Positions 23,389-33,481 of a stretch of DNA of 64,000 nt are shown here, piece by piece (the stretch's first letter is position 1; the number at the start of each line of letters is the position of its first letter). Both the position numbers and the translations under genes were made by a program. Source of the stretch: Seiridium cupressi (taxonomy: Eukaryota > Ascomycota > Sordariomycetes > Amphisphaeriales > Sporocadaceae); contig JARVKI010000008.1 in NCBI GenBank assembly GCA_036674765.1, positions 310,001-374,000 on the forward strand, given 5' to 3'. Under the pieces are notes generated by a model, which saw only the letters and a list, made by a program, of their open reading frames with translations, was not told where the DNA came from and made no database searches.

Positions 23389-24001
23389 ATGGCAAGCCAA
23401 AATGGAGCAGCAAGTGTAGCCTCTTTACCGCCGGAGGCGGTGGCGCTCGCGGGCCGAATGTACGATGCCGCAAGGTCCGGCCAGAAGGAGATTCTCGAGC
23501 AAGCACTTCCGGCTGGGCTGCCTGCCAACATGACCAACGAGAAGGGTGACACATTGGTATGCTACCGACCACCTTCTAGTGGTGGCATATGGGCAGATGC
23601 TAACGACGTTCTGAAGCTTATGCTTGCTGCATACCATGGCCATGCTGAGTTGGTGAAGCTGTTGATACAGCATGGGGCCGACCCAAATCGGGTGAACGAT
23701 CGTGGCCAGAGTCCGCTAGCCGGTGCGGTCTTCAAGCAAGAACCAGCCGTGATTGATGTAAGACTGAACCGCCTTTTTCTTTTTCTTTTTTTTTCTTTTT
23801 TCAAAAGGAAGCCAATGAATTTGCCTTCTTTCTACATATACTGAACTTCGTCAGGTGTTGCTTGAGGGAGGAGCCGATCCTGATCACGGAGCTCCGACGG
23901 CAATGGAATGCATAACAATGTTCAAACAAGAAGAACAATATAAAGAGAAATTTGAGACTGCATCTGGCAGAGGAAAAGCGGCATCGTCGACATCTGCGTA
24001 G
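23389..24001 (+). CDS. small ankyrin-repeat protein
   Basis: A 151-residue cytosolic ankyrin-repeat protein; ankyrin repeats mediate protein binding and the partner is unknown. Exons: 23389-23556, 23617-23757, 23855-24001; introns of 60 nt (branch GCTAAC) and 97 nt (pyrimidine-rich), in phase. The repeats read RMYDAARSGQKEILEQAL, then LMLAAYHGHAELVKLLIQHG with ADPNRVNDRGQSPLAGAVF, then VLLEGGADPD. The C-terminal tail (QEEQYKEKFETASGRGK) is charged and probably helical. Small proteins of this type are widespread in ascomycetes. Nothing appears broken. Confidence 0.9.
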
Positions 24002-25189
24002 ATCCTCCTCAAACGTTGGATTAGTTTTTGGGGTAATCACTAATACACGGCCAACACACTGGGACCATTTGTGCTTTTATTCTATCCTTCCTATCTAGCG
24101 CACCATAATAGACCACAAATTTGGAACAACAGGTCTATGCCTTTACCTCCTTGAAGATCAGGATTTAGCTCCAATCCGTTCAAGTACTGTCGGTATAGCG
24201 CTAGTCATGTATCATCAGTGGTACATACTCCGATTCCCGTAACTTGGTATGAGAAGGACAACAAGGAGTGTCAGCTACACCAGGAGCGTTTTGTTACTGA
24301 ATTCTCTCGGCCAAACGATTGCTAATATCGTATGTGATGCTTAGTATCTATTGTGTTGCCATCATGAGCCTTACTGATGACGAATGTCATGCCCCGTTCC
24401 GGTTGCCAAGAGAGTATCTTTTGGCAGGTTACCAACAAGCGCTGCGGAAGTACGCACTATGGTGACCCAATGACCGTGGCGGTCTAACTGCGTTGTATCT
24501 ATATCTAGTCGGTCTTTGTCCACGGATTGATTCATACAATATATTTACCATGTCATTAGGTCTTTGTTGCACCGCAAGGAGATCCACGAATGTTACCAAC
24601 CACAAGTGGGCCTACGACCGGTGCGATTAACCAACGGCCAAGAGCGTATGATCCCAAAGAACTGATTGGAAAAGGTGAGTTGCGCCTTATCAAGGGCGAC
24701 GTTGACGCCAGCAAGCTTAGAGAACTACGTCACATAATCTACAACGAAGCTGTCTCTAATGGCCTATTGAGTAATACACTCCATGCAGATAGTCGTTGTC
24801 CGGCGGCCGTTGAGTCCCTTCAACTAGTCAAGCCAGGATGACGGTTTCTCTTTTCCGTAGGGGAAACCCCTACTCCTTGATGTCGGCGGCAGTTGTGATG
24901 ACGGTGACAGCCCCAACGTCAAACTTTGGTCTGTTGAAACGGTGCAAGAACTTGGCTGCGTATTCGCGCTTCGCTCAGACCGGGTCCTTAGTCCGAGCTA
25001 GCGAGATGTCTAAAGCCGTATGTACTGCAAGTGAAGGGTTTGATACTAACTACAGCCTCATATAAGCAGAAGTGTAATAGTTGATACGTTTTTGAATGTG
25101 TCTTTGTATTCTGAAAACTTTGCAACTATGAGCTATCCAAGTCTGCAATTGGACAGTGGGTGGTCAACAAATGCCACGTATAATGACAG
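24002..25189. other. intergenic with a doubtful 83-codon ORF
   Basis: The plus-strand frame 24590-24841 reads PKELIGKGELRLIKGDVDAS, which looks protein-like. The minus strand at about 24970-24860 also has a coding-like stretch (EYAAKFLHRFNRPKFDVG) ending in a stop. Neither has recognisable flanking exons. Both may be gene fragments; I annotate no gene. Confidence 0.35.
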
Positions 25190-26417
25190 CTACATAGACT
25201 TAGTGAAGCCATCTATAATCTCTGCTGACTTCGCGGCGAGCTCTCTCACTTCTTCGGACAACTTCTCGTTCTGCCCCTCTTGGGCAAACCTTCGGCGCCA
25301 GAAATCCCACCGAGCATCGACAAACGCCGGGCCATTTGTTGGCTGAGCCCAAGGCAGGGTCTTCCCTCGTGCAGCCAAGTCAACCTCTACATCGACCTGG
25401 CCAGACTTCTCCTCGCCGGAATGGCGTTCATACAGATGCTTCCCAGCGACATGAATCCAAACGGAAGCTACCGTCAGTAGAAGCCCGAGCTGCGTTAGGT
25501 CAGACGCATCGTGGTGAAGGCTGCCATGTTCGATCTCGGCCTCCAGGGCGTCGCGCAATGCCCATATCGCGTAGGCCTCGAAGTTGGATGTCTCACTCGC
25601 TGTCAGCCGGGCGACGAAGGCGTTGACGTTCGTCCAGGCATGCTGCTCTGTAGTCGTCCAGCCGGAGCCGTAGCCGCAGGCGTCATTCCACGATTCCCGC
25701 GCACTTGGCCCCAACATAGTCAAGCTGCTCCACAACGTCCCCGATTGCCAGATCCAGTTCTTCTTCAGCGCCACTGTCATGGGTGATGGCGGGGGCGGGT
25801 CTGGCCTGGCCTTGATTGCTTTGACAAGATCGAGGAGCTTGTTCTGTTGGGCCTCGTCCATCCACGGGATGCGCTTGGCGGCGTGGAGAATACCATACCA
25901 CAGCGACCAGAGCTCACTCTCAGCGCTCGGAAGGTTCGCTGTCTCTTCATTTGGCTTGGGAAAGTCCTGTTCCGGTCCCCACTGTCCAGAATTAGCATCA
26001 GCAGCGTCAGACCATAGCTAGCTAGAAATCTCAATCGTGCGGCTTTCGTGATGGGCGAAAGAGGAAAGAAATCACGGGACTTACTCGCTCAAGCGCTTCT
26101 TCTGGACTCCAAAATGTGCGCTGGTTTCGAGCTACCATCTCCTCGTTATATAGTGCCGCTCCATGGTCCGCTGAAGAATATGCCTCCTCGATGGGCTCAG
26201 CAAGTTTCGAGACTGTCGCAGGTGCATCCACATCACCAGCAAGGTAGGCATCTAGAAGTGCTGTATCGGCAGAAAACCAGCCACGTAATTTCGCCATGGC
26301 ATCAATCTTAGATGGTTCGTCAAGGGCGTCATTCTGGTCGATCGAGTCGGCGGCTTTTGCTCGCTCTAGCTCCTGCGGTTGTGTTAGGCTCGGTGTTTTT
26401 GGCTCTGTGTCTCCCAT
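25190..26417 (-). CDS. DUF3632 family protein
   Basis: Fungal protein of unknown function with the DUF3632 domain. Exon 1 is 26417-26085, intron 26084-25982 (103 nt, GTAAGT...GACAG), exon 2 25981-25190; phase 0 on both sides; 374 residues. Family features are LWSLWYGILHAAKRIPWMDE, followed by KLLDLVKAIKARPDPPPP, and the later aromatic-rich helices (WDFWRRRFAQ). The N-terminus carries a Glu/Asp/Ala-rich segment. ATG 26417 is the first in frame; the preceding in-frame TTG at 26435 is not a likely eukaryotic start. There is no signal peptide. Members often occur in accessory regions of fungal genomes. Confidence 0.92.
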
Positions 26418-27375
26418 GATGGTGGTGAGTCGCAACTATACGGAAGAGTGGGTTGATACAACTACTTCCGCGTTGGCAGTGATCAGGTGCTTAGCATGTA
26501 AAGACGTTTTGTAAGTGGGTGGAGTGTAGAAGTGGCATATGCTTCGCCCACCGCGTCTCTTTCAGCTCTACTCTTGGGCTCTTTATAAAAGCACTAGACT
26601 ACCTGCATGCAGTTATAGGCCGTACAGATCTATAAATTGCCTGCTTGCACACGTCATACGGAGCTATGCGTGCGTCATACGGCGTGCAGGAAAAGGCACA
26701 GAATGTAACACACATGTGTAGGTAGGTACGAGGTGCCGCAGCACCGCCGCAGTACTATATAGGTACCTAGGTATTCATTGATCGGCAGGAATACATTGCA
26801 CAGCCCCACCTATGCTAGGCAACAACCCCCAGTCAACCAGTTCTGCGGGTAGTCGCACTAACACTTTCGTACACTAGTCTAGTCACTATTTTCGTTATTC
26901 GCTCCACTATAATTAGCAATATGATCATAATCAAGGGTTAACATATTGTACGAGCCAAAAAACAGAAGTTAGAGGTAGGTCCAATTGATTATCATGGTCA
27001 ACGTAATACTGCGCCCAGATTCCGTCTACGACGCAATGGTTCGGCGACTGCCAGGATGATACGTTCTCAGTTCGTGGAACCAAGAGCGCCATAAGTAGGG
27101 GCTCCTCATCGTACCAGGGTTATTTGCCTACCTACACATAGGCATCATATCAACATCTATATCTACAAGATGGCATCGTTAAGTTACAACGTATCACACT
27201 CGGAAGATAGACTAAAAGAGACGTTTTAAAACACCACTTTGTTATGAATGAGTGACTAGATAGCTAAACAGTACAATCAACAAGGCACCCGCCTATATTC
27301 CCCGCCCCGCACTCATGCGCCTTCCAAGACAGTATGAAACTAAATCTACAAAATCAAAGACACTCAAGCGACTGC
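26418..27375. other. intergenic with separated inverted repeat
   Basis: This holds the DUF3632 promoter (an AT-rich TTTATAAAG on the minus strand near 26582) and the 3' flank of the small secreted gene. A 13-bp inverted repeat brackets 26714-27139. No gene seen. Confidence 0.45.
26714..27139. repeat. 13-bp inverted repeat pair 426 bp end to end
   Basis: ATGTGTAGGTAGG at 26714-26726 is the exact reverse complement of CCTACCTACACAT at 27127-27139. The intervening DNA has no coding frame. This arrangement could be a degenerate non-autonomous element with terminal inverted repeats, or chance, since GGTAGGT-type tracts are simple. No clear target-site duplication was seen. Confidence 0.4.
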
Positions 27376-27821
27376 CTAGTTGGTGACACCCGAAGGAGCC
27401 GCACGGCGAGGGCGGAACTTCCTACCCTCGGCGGCCAACCTGGCAGCATCCTCGGCATCCGCGGCGACCTGCTCGGCAGATCCGTTGCAGTAGTCATCGT
27501 TGGAGTCGCCGCCGACGCAGCCTAAACTGCAGTACTCCTTGAAGCTGATGTCACCATGCTCGATGCAGGTCCAGAGACCCTGCTGGATATGCTGGTCATC
27601 GGTTGGCTCGTTGCTGGCGCGGAGGTTGGTGATGATCTTGGTGTGGTAGTCACCTAGAAGAATGATCAGCATACTGTACGTCAAAGTCCGCAGCTTTGAA
27701 GTGGCTTGCCTTTGTCGAGCAGCGCAGAGCCGCAGTAGATGCCACCGGTGTTGCAGCTCTTAGCAGCGACTAGCCCAGCGCTGGCTAGAACGGCGAGAGT
27801 GAAGGCGGCGATTTGGAGCAT
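27376..27821 (-). CDS. small secreted cysteine-containing protein, effector-like
   Basis: Predicted 129-residue secreted protein; function unknown, candidate effector. The signal peptide is MLQIAAFTLAVLASAGLVAA, then mature KSCNTGGIYCGS. Exon 1 is 27821-27710; exon 2 27653-27376. The intron (27709-27654, 56 nt) starts with GCAAGC and ends CTTCTAG, a GC-AG intron. No usable GT donor exists nearby, and unspliced reading stops within 11 codons. The joined product has six cysteines (SC, YC, TC, YC, GC, YC) clustered around ECIEHG/EYCSLGCVGG-like positions, then an Ala/Glu-rich helix and a basic tail RKFRPRRAAP. It shares a 1.1-kb divergent promoter region with the RNase-like gene. Confidence 0.88.
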
Positions 27822-27960
27822 TTTGGATATGTGTTCAAGGGATGACGAATTGAGGTTTTGTCAACTGAAGTTTGAAGTATAGTAGGAGCAGATTTGATTG
27901 ATTGTGCAAATGTTTGTGTTGAGCGAGGAGATAGTTGTTCAAAGGTGGGAAGAAGTTCGC

Positions 27961-27968
27961 CTTATATA
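27961..27968 (-). promoter_or_regulatory. TATA-like element of the small secreted gene
   Basis: The minus strand reads TATATAAG, about 140 bases before the ATG at 27821. The position fits a TATA box preceding a leader of about 100 nt. Confidence 0.5.
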
Positions 27969-28813
27969 TTTAAAGTCTATCCATCTAACAATACTCAGGA
28001 TACGTTCTTCAAACACTTCATATCACCGACTTGGCCAAGATCGTCCTTGCCGTATTGGCTATACAGTTGATAAAAATAATTCACCTCATATTTTATTAGG
28101 AGCAGTGATCCTTCAGGCGAAGGGCTCAGATCTGATGATGCAACGACTATACTTGGAATTACCCGGCAAAGTTCTGTGAAAGAAGGCAAACATAGTGCCC
28201 ATCATTATTTTGTACCTCGCTGAAATTGTGATCAACATAACGATCCTGGAGGCCGCGGCTATGTCTAGATACCCTAATATAGACATTTTTGCACTTCAAC
28301 CTGCAGCTCTTGCATGAATGACGATGCAGTGTAACATTGGGTTATTAATCAAACATAAACGGCCTATCAGGCTCAGGCTAAGCGAGGTGACAGTACCCGG
28401 CGTCGGCCCCGGCATACAGCGATCTTGCTTGCTGCATTTTGTCGCGAATGAGCCACTGAATCGCGTAGAGCAATGAAATAGTAGATATTAGCTACAGAGA
28501 ACTCGAAACGCCGAAGGGCGCAGACATTCCCTCAAGTTGATCATGAACTAAATATATCTTTGGAATAAGGAAGATCCAGACTGATGAATCTCTCCCCCGA
28601 CACCAAAATTGCATTTTCTACCCCAACGCAATGGAAGATCATTTTCCTACCGTGACGGCATGCTAATGCCAAGACCGAGCTGATGTCAACAGTGAATCCT
28701 CATCGACATAATCTTGCAGTTGTGTCATCCTCTGTGTCGCCTCAGCACCAAGCCACTGCTTTTGGGAATTGTGATCATTTTAATAATGGAACGCAGAGGC
28801 TGGAGACATCTTC

Positions 28814-28823
28814 TATATAAATA
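28814..28823 (+). promoter_or_regulatory. TATA box of the RNase-like gene
   Basis: TATATAAATA lies about 105-115 bases before the ATG at 28928. A pyrimidine-rich leader follows (CATCGTCTTTC, TTTCTTC), typical of strongly expressed fungal secreted genes. Confidence 0.6.
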
Positions 28824-28927
28824 GCTAAACGAGCAGACCAACAAGTATCATATCACATTCATCGTCTTTCGGCATCAAAAGTTTCTTCTACATTTAGCCT
28901 TCACAATTTGATCCCTCTTCCCATTTT

Positions 28928-29446
28928 ATGTACAAAATGTTGACAATTCAATCCCTCTATTTCGTGGTGGCAGTTCTATCTTCTGCAGTGCTTGCAGCCC
29001 CAATGGAAGATGGAAAGCCTAAGATCGAAGCCCGCCTGAGTTACGACTGCGGTGGTACGGTCTTCACGTCAGCGCAGGCTCAAGAAGGATTTGGGGATGC
29101 CGTTACTGCCCTTCGAAATAACGCGGTCTACTACAATGGGGCTCGTGAGTTGTTTTTATCCTTTATCGCTGAAGTATAGTTCACTGACACTCCTTCTCAT
29201 CGTAAAGGATCGTACCCGGGCGTCTTCAGGAATGGCGGGAGTAACCTTGAGCTGGACCCTTCGCCATGTGCGGGGAAGCAGCTGCTCGAGTTTCCCATTC
29301 TCGTCAGTGGTAATCAATACAATGGTGGCGCCCCAGGACTCCATCGTGTTGTCGTGGCCGAGCATGGCGACGGTACGTCCTATGACCAATGTTTCCTGAT
29401 GACTCATCAGGGCGCATCCGGGAATCTCTTCAACAAATGTAGGTAG
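28928..29446 (+). CDS. secreted RNase T1/N1-like protein, one active-site residue changed
   Basis: Secreted member of the fungal guanyl-specific ribonuclease (N1/T1) family, 151 residues. Exon 1 is 28928-29144, intron 29145-29207 (63 nt, GTGAGT...GTAAAG), exon 2 29208-29446. The signal peptide ends near AVLAAP, with a second possible ATG at 28937. Family marks are EFPILVSG (catalytic Glu), GLHRVVV (catalytic Arg) and MTHQGASGNLF (catalytic His). The segment that normally carries the other catalytic histidine (YPH) reads YPGVF, so that residue is glycine. Activity may therefore be reduced or lost. RNase-like folds without full active sites are known among fungal effectors. TATA element and leader are well placed. 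Confidence 0.9.
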
Positions 29447-30159
29447 GCACTACTAAGGTGGCACCGGAGGGGTAGGAAGTGAATGGCACACATGTTCTGC
29501 TAGAAATGTTCGTATCGAGGAAAGGTGTTCTGTATTATTCATTAGGGCGTACTACTAAGGATGGAGTTTGCTTTCGTATGCACTCGCTTTGTAAAGTCCG
29601 ACGGACATCTGCTGCGTTGGTTGGAGTCGGATTGTGCGCTTACAAACTCTCATTTTTTATGTTTCCTTTTGATTCTTGTCACTTGGCGTAACAATCAAGA
29701 CTTAAATCTCCTCATATTACGATTAGTGCTGGTGCAATGGATGAAAATTCGTCCTCAACTTAAGCGTAGGAATTTACCATCTTGATTCAACTTCATCCCT
29801 GGATAGACTAGCATGGATTATACCAATTAGAATTCTACTTATTACCACATTATTATTCCCATTAAAACTTATAAAATTTATTTATTTAAACTAAACGCTA
29901 CTCTTTTATCCGGATACGTCTGCAAAGCCCCCACAGCCTCGCGGACGACTCAAGGGACCCGCAGCTCACTGGTAAAGCGATGGACAGCTTATTGTCGAGC
30001 CCGACAGTCTGGCCTAAAATGAGCCTAGACGAGGACGACAGACAGATTAAATATGCCGATACAGTTATAGCTCCCGATCTACGCTTTCACAACATCACAA
30101 CACATCTTAAACTCCCTGCACTATGCACACCAAGGTTTGATCGTATCAAATAATAAGCC
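29447..30159. other. AT-rich convergent intergenic DNA
   Basis: This lies between the 3' ends of the RNase-like gene and the Rei1-like gene. An AT-rich patch spans about 29810-29900. The short open frames have no motifs. No gene seen. Confidence 0.5.
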
Positions 30160-31080
30160 CTAACTCCAAGAATGCATATCAGAAACATGGTCACCACACA
30201 CATTCCTCTTGGGCGTTCTAACAGGAGGCGCAATGCGACTCCGATATCTCCTCTCCAACCGGTCCGCCTTGTCAGCCTGCTTCTGCTGCGTGGCCAAGAT
30301 TGCCCGCTGCTCTGACGCTGGCAGATGCATCAGACTCCTTCTGGCGTTATCACCAAGTCGAGCCATCTGTGTTGTGAATGCTTGCTCCCGCCTCTCGCTC
30401 CTTGTGATGCTTGAGGGCGCATTGCTGGAAGCAGATACTGGCGCTGTCGACGAGACGGAGTCATCAGCCTGTGAAGCAGTCTGGTCCGCCGCCTCAATGG
30501 CTGCCCTTTGTCTCCGAGCTTCGGCCCTGCGCTGGTGTTGCTGCGATGCTGAGTTCTTTGATATCAACTTCCCAGAAGGAAGTCGTAAAGAGGCCTCATC
30601 TGGTTGCACTGCACCTTCTGTTCCTTTCCTCGTCGTCTGTTCGTTGCCCGAGCTATTCCCGTCACTCGATTCCGCATCTTCGCTGTCCAGATCCGAGAAG
30701 TCCCAGAAATCGGCAAACTCCGAGTCTTCAGCCGCAATATCAAAGCGACAATGGCTCTTGCCGACCATGTGTTGCTGTACCGCCAGTGTGCTATTGCGCT
30801 GTATACCACAACATATGCATTCATGGTGACCATATATGACTAAGTGCATGTATTCTATCAGGACTTCGAGGTCCACGATAAGATGCTGCTTGTCTGGGAT
30901 GAACAGGCCATGGGCTGTTTGCATATGTAACGTATTTGACTCGAAACCGTCGCTATTCTTATTGCAGAAGAGACACTGTTCTGCTACGAAGGGTGGTTGA
31001 TTGTTGCCCGGGCTTAATAGTCCCGCTGGGAAGTCCGATGCGCCCGAGCCGCCACCGCTTATGCTTGTTGCACCTATCAT
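30160..31080 (-). CDS. Rei1/ZNF622-like C2H2 zinc-finger protein, short form
   Basis: Single-exon 306-residue protein carrying the second zinc-finger module of the Rei1/ZNF622 family, whose members help mature cytoplasmic pre-60S ribosomal subunits. The module lies at about residues 35-112: CLFCNKNSDGFESNTLHM, HGLFIPDKQHLIVDLEVLIE, CICCG, then QQHMVGKSHC. The usual N-terminal C2H2 finger of full-length Rei1 is absent: ATG 31080 begins a Gly/Ser-rich leader only. An acidic stretch (EDSEFADFWDFSDLDSED) follows, as in Rei1. The C-terminal half is Gln/Ala/Arg-rich and probably coiled (QHQRRAEARRQRAAIEAADQ). It is probably a divergent paralogue rather than the main Rei1. Confidence 0.88.
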   Translation of the reverse strand: MIGATSISGGGSGASDFPAGLLSPGNNQPPFVAEQCLFCNKNSDGFESNTLHMQTAHGLFIPDKQHLIVDLEVLIEYMHLVIYGHHECICCGIQRNSTLAVQQHMVGKSHCRFDIAAEDSEFADFWDFSDLDSEDAESSDGNSSGNEQTTRKGTEGAVQPDEASLRLPSGKLISKNSASQQHQRRAEARRQRAAIEAADQTASQADDSVSSTAPVSASSNAPSSITRSERREQAFTTQMARLGDNARRSLMHLPASEQRAILATQQKQADKADRLERRYRSRIAPPVRTPKRNVCGDHVSDMHSWS

Positions 31081-31447
31081 TATGGTACAGTAGTGGTAGT
31101 TCTTTATTGAAGGGTTACGTGTCGATGATTCTCGAAAACAGAGTAACTTGGAGTACTATATTGAATTGTTTCTGTATATTTCACCATCCTAAATCCAAAC
31201 AAGCCCTCGTATATACGTGTTTCCGCCATTCGGTCTGGAAAGTGCATACCTACGCTGGATGACTTTCAAAAAAAATGAATCATTCTGATGAGGGGTGAAT
31301 CAGGTGGATTGACCAATCGGATACCCTCAATGTAGGGGCAGTGCTCTGGGGTAGCGCCTGCATTAGCGTTCCCGTGCTGCATGGCAGAGCGTAACAACCC
31401 CCGTTCCGCTCGTGGCTTATTCTGAACTTCGGGTGTCAACCACTAAA
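31081..31447. other. divergent promoter region, Rei1-like gene / decayed F-box gene
   Basis: 367 bases between the two start codons. No TATA box or RNA gene recognised. Confidence 0.4.
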
Positions 31448-32520
31448 ATGAGAGCAGCAAAATTGGCTTCTCTACCGACCGAAGTCCTGGCGCGCATCTT
31501 CGGCTGTCTCTGTAGGTATTGTAACTCCCACGACGAACTGCCTGATACCGCGTTCCTGGCGCTTCCCTTGAGCCCGCTCGACTCTCGCACTCTTTGCTCT
31601 CTCTGCCTTGTGTCTAGACGCCTCCGAGATGTTGCCCAGCCCATCTTGTATCACGATTGCCGCCTACTGGCGCAGCAAACCATGATGACTCGCCCGATAG
31701 CATACTACATGTAGCCAAATGCAATGCACAACTCGTTTCTCTTATGCGCACCGTAATGGAGTATGGCGACCTTGCGGCCGCGGTCAAATATGTCACTTTC
31801 AATCCGTATCACGTTAGCTGGTATGCAGTGGCATGTTGGACTCATCCATGGATGGCAATTACTTTCATCGCTAATAAGCTTCCGAACCTCAAGCAATACT
31901 CTCTACATTTCTGCATATCCCTTAACCATAACTCAGCGCACTTCAATAATATCAGACAGATTTACCGCTCGCCTGCCGGCGGCTCCCCATCTGAAGATGG
32001 TTCCGAGTACTTCTTCAATCTACTGGGTAGCACTTATGCGGTGATACCGCAAGAAGGAGTTGGGGTGCGCACATTCAAATGGGTAAAGTATCTTGGGTTC
32101 TAGGCTTAATCTAAGAGAGGATATCATCAATCGTTTGGAGAATTTGACGGAAGTTCTGGGTTTGGATTATACCATTTCTTCTTCTTCCACGAAGACTACG
32201 TCCCTTCTCAACTCTCCCGGCTCGGGGTCATCAATAGGGCTGTCGTGCTTATCACGATTATGGTCGTCCCCTTCCCAGTGAATTTCGGATTCCAGTGGGA
32301 CCCAAGGCTCCGGCATGCCAGCTTTGAGGAAAGTCTTATACTGGGTAGGCCTCAAAATGGCATCGAAAGAGTCACCTGTCCATCGCAATACAGATGCAAA
32401 GTTCCTGCACAACCATCCGATTAGTCGTTCGCTCGCGGGTTTCTGCCATCAGCTTAGGCGGCTCACTCTTCACCAGGTTTCTTGCAGTAAGCACTCTGGG
32501 GGCTGCCCGCATTCGCGAGA
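31448..32520 (+). pseudogene. F-box protein gene, decayed
   Basis: F-box proteins recruit substrates to SCF ubiquitin ligases. ATG 31448 starts MRAAKLASLPTEVLARIFG, continuing to LCSLCLVSRRLRDVAQPILY, a standard fungal F-box of about 60 residues. Near 31655 the first frame loses coding character. The family-like continuation (RTVMEYGDLAAAVKYVTF, then LPNLKQYSLHF) is in the second frame, open until TAG at 32101. Beyond that, short family-like pieces appear in alternating frames (PVNFGFQWDPRLRHASFEES near 32280; LRKVLYWVGLKMASKESP near 32320). No GT-AG intron explains these switches. The 3' limit is approximate. The remnant overlaps the 3' side of the opposite-strand secreted gene region. Confidence 0.75.
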
Positions 32521-32567
32521 CAGTGCCTCATCGATGCGACCTTGCCCGGGCCTGGTAAGCATGACTA

Positions 32568-32777
32568 TCACTCCTTATTCTCGCACTTTCCTCGGCGGTA
32601 CCGGTTCGAGTATGGGATAACATTTGTGCAGCAGTATGCGTCGTAGTCTTCTGGACAGCCGGGATACCGGCCACTGTCCAGTGGGGCGTCCAGGCTGATT
32701 GGAATGTTGCGGGGACTGCCGACGCTGACTGCAGCGGCAAGCAGAAAGACGCTGGCGACGATGCTTCGGGCGTGCAT
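32568..32777 (-). CDS. tiny secreted protein with CC motif, effector-like
   Basis: 69-codon single frame. The signal peptide MHARSIVASVFLLAAAVSVG is followed by mature PISLDAPLDSGRYPGC, then DAYCCTNVIPYSNRYRRGKC. Four cysteines (C, CC, C) lie in the last 30 residues. It may be complete at the stop at 32568, or continue through an unseen 3' exon, since a GTACCG donor-like site precedes the last residues. Its coding character on the minus strand (signal peptide plus cysteine spacing) is better than that of the overlapping F-box remnant. Function unknown. Confidence 0.6.
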   Translation of the reverse strand: MHARSIVASVFLLAAAVSVGSPRNIPISLDAPLDSGRYPGCPEDYDAYCCTNVIPYSNRYRRGKCENKE

Positions 32778-33481
32778 GGCGACGTGGGGCTGGGAAATCA
32801 GCTGAATAATTCAAATGCGCGGCAATTGTGATGATAGCTAATAAGTAAGAGGAGAGCTTCAGCTCTTCGAGAAGACAGTCGACCGACTATGAAGAAGCGC
32901 AGTATGATCTGATCCTACCATCCTGCGCCGCAATCCACGGCCCGGCGCATGCGCAGCACATTGCACTCGGTGATGCGCCCCAGAAATCCTTCCTTGTCTG
33001 CTGAAAACCAAACACGACTTTGCCCCATGCCAGTTTCGAAAAGCAACGGTGCCCGCCGATAAAAACAAATGTTCCACATGTCGAGCAGAATTCTCTTTAG
33101 TGTTATGTTTTATGCATGATGCAAGTGCACATCCGGTGGAGTCTACTGGCATTGGAGCCCCAATCATGTGGTGCTCATTCTGAATCATACACATGTACTT
33201 CCAGCTGAGACAGATTGCAGATACGGACTAACACTAGTTGTACCGCTCACAAGTTCTGTTGATGTGAATACCGTCCAGTATTTATATCATCGGGTTCTCA
33301 CAATCCAATCTGAAATTCTCTAGACAGGAAAAGACATTCAATTCCGTTAATCTCGTATGTTCGCATCAAAAAATAATAGGTACCCTTCCTTTATCGATTG
33401 AGTTCCCCGACCATACCCTTCAATCTGGCAACCCTGAACAATCGACGACTTCAAATTTGGAAAGACTCGTCGTTCTTTGCC
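32778..33481. other. divergent promoter region, tiny secreted gene / hydrolase
   Basis: The hydrolase frame is open upstream to 33380 behind an AATAATAG acceptor-like site, so a 5' exon could lie here. Otherwise no gene is seen. Confidence 0.4.

Larger units (their letters stand above)
27822..28927. promoter_or_regulatory. divergent promoter region between two secreted-protein genes
   Basis: 1.1 kb with no coding frame separates the starts of two signal-peptide genes transcribed away from each other. TATA-like elements occur at both ends (27961-27968 minus; 28814-28823 plus). Shared control is plausible but not shown. Confidence 0.5.

Noticed and set aside
30209..30829. 206-codon plus-strand frame
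   Set aside because: Antisense shadow of the Rei1-like gene.
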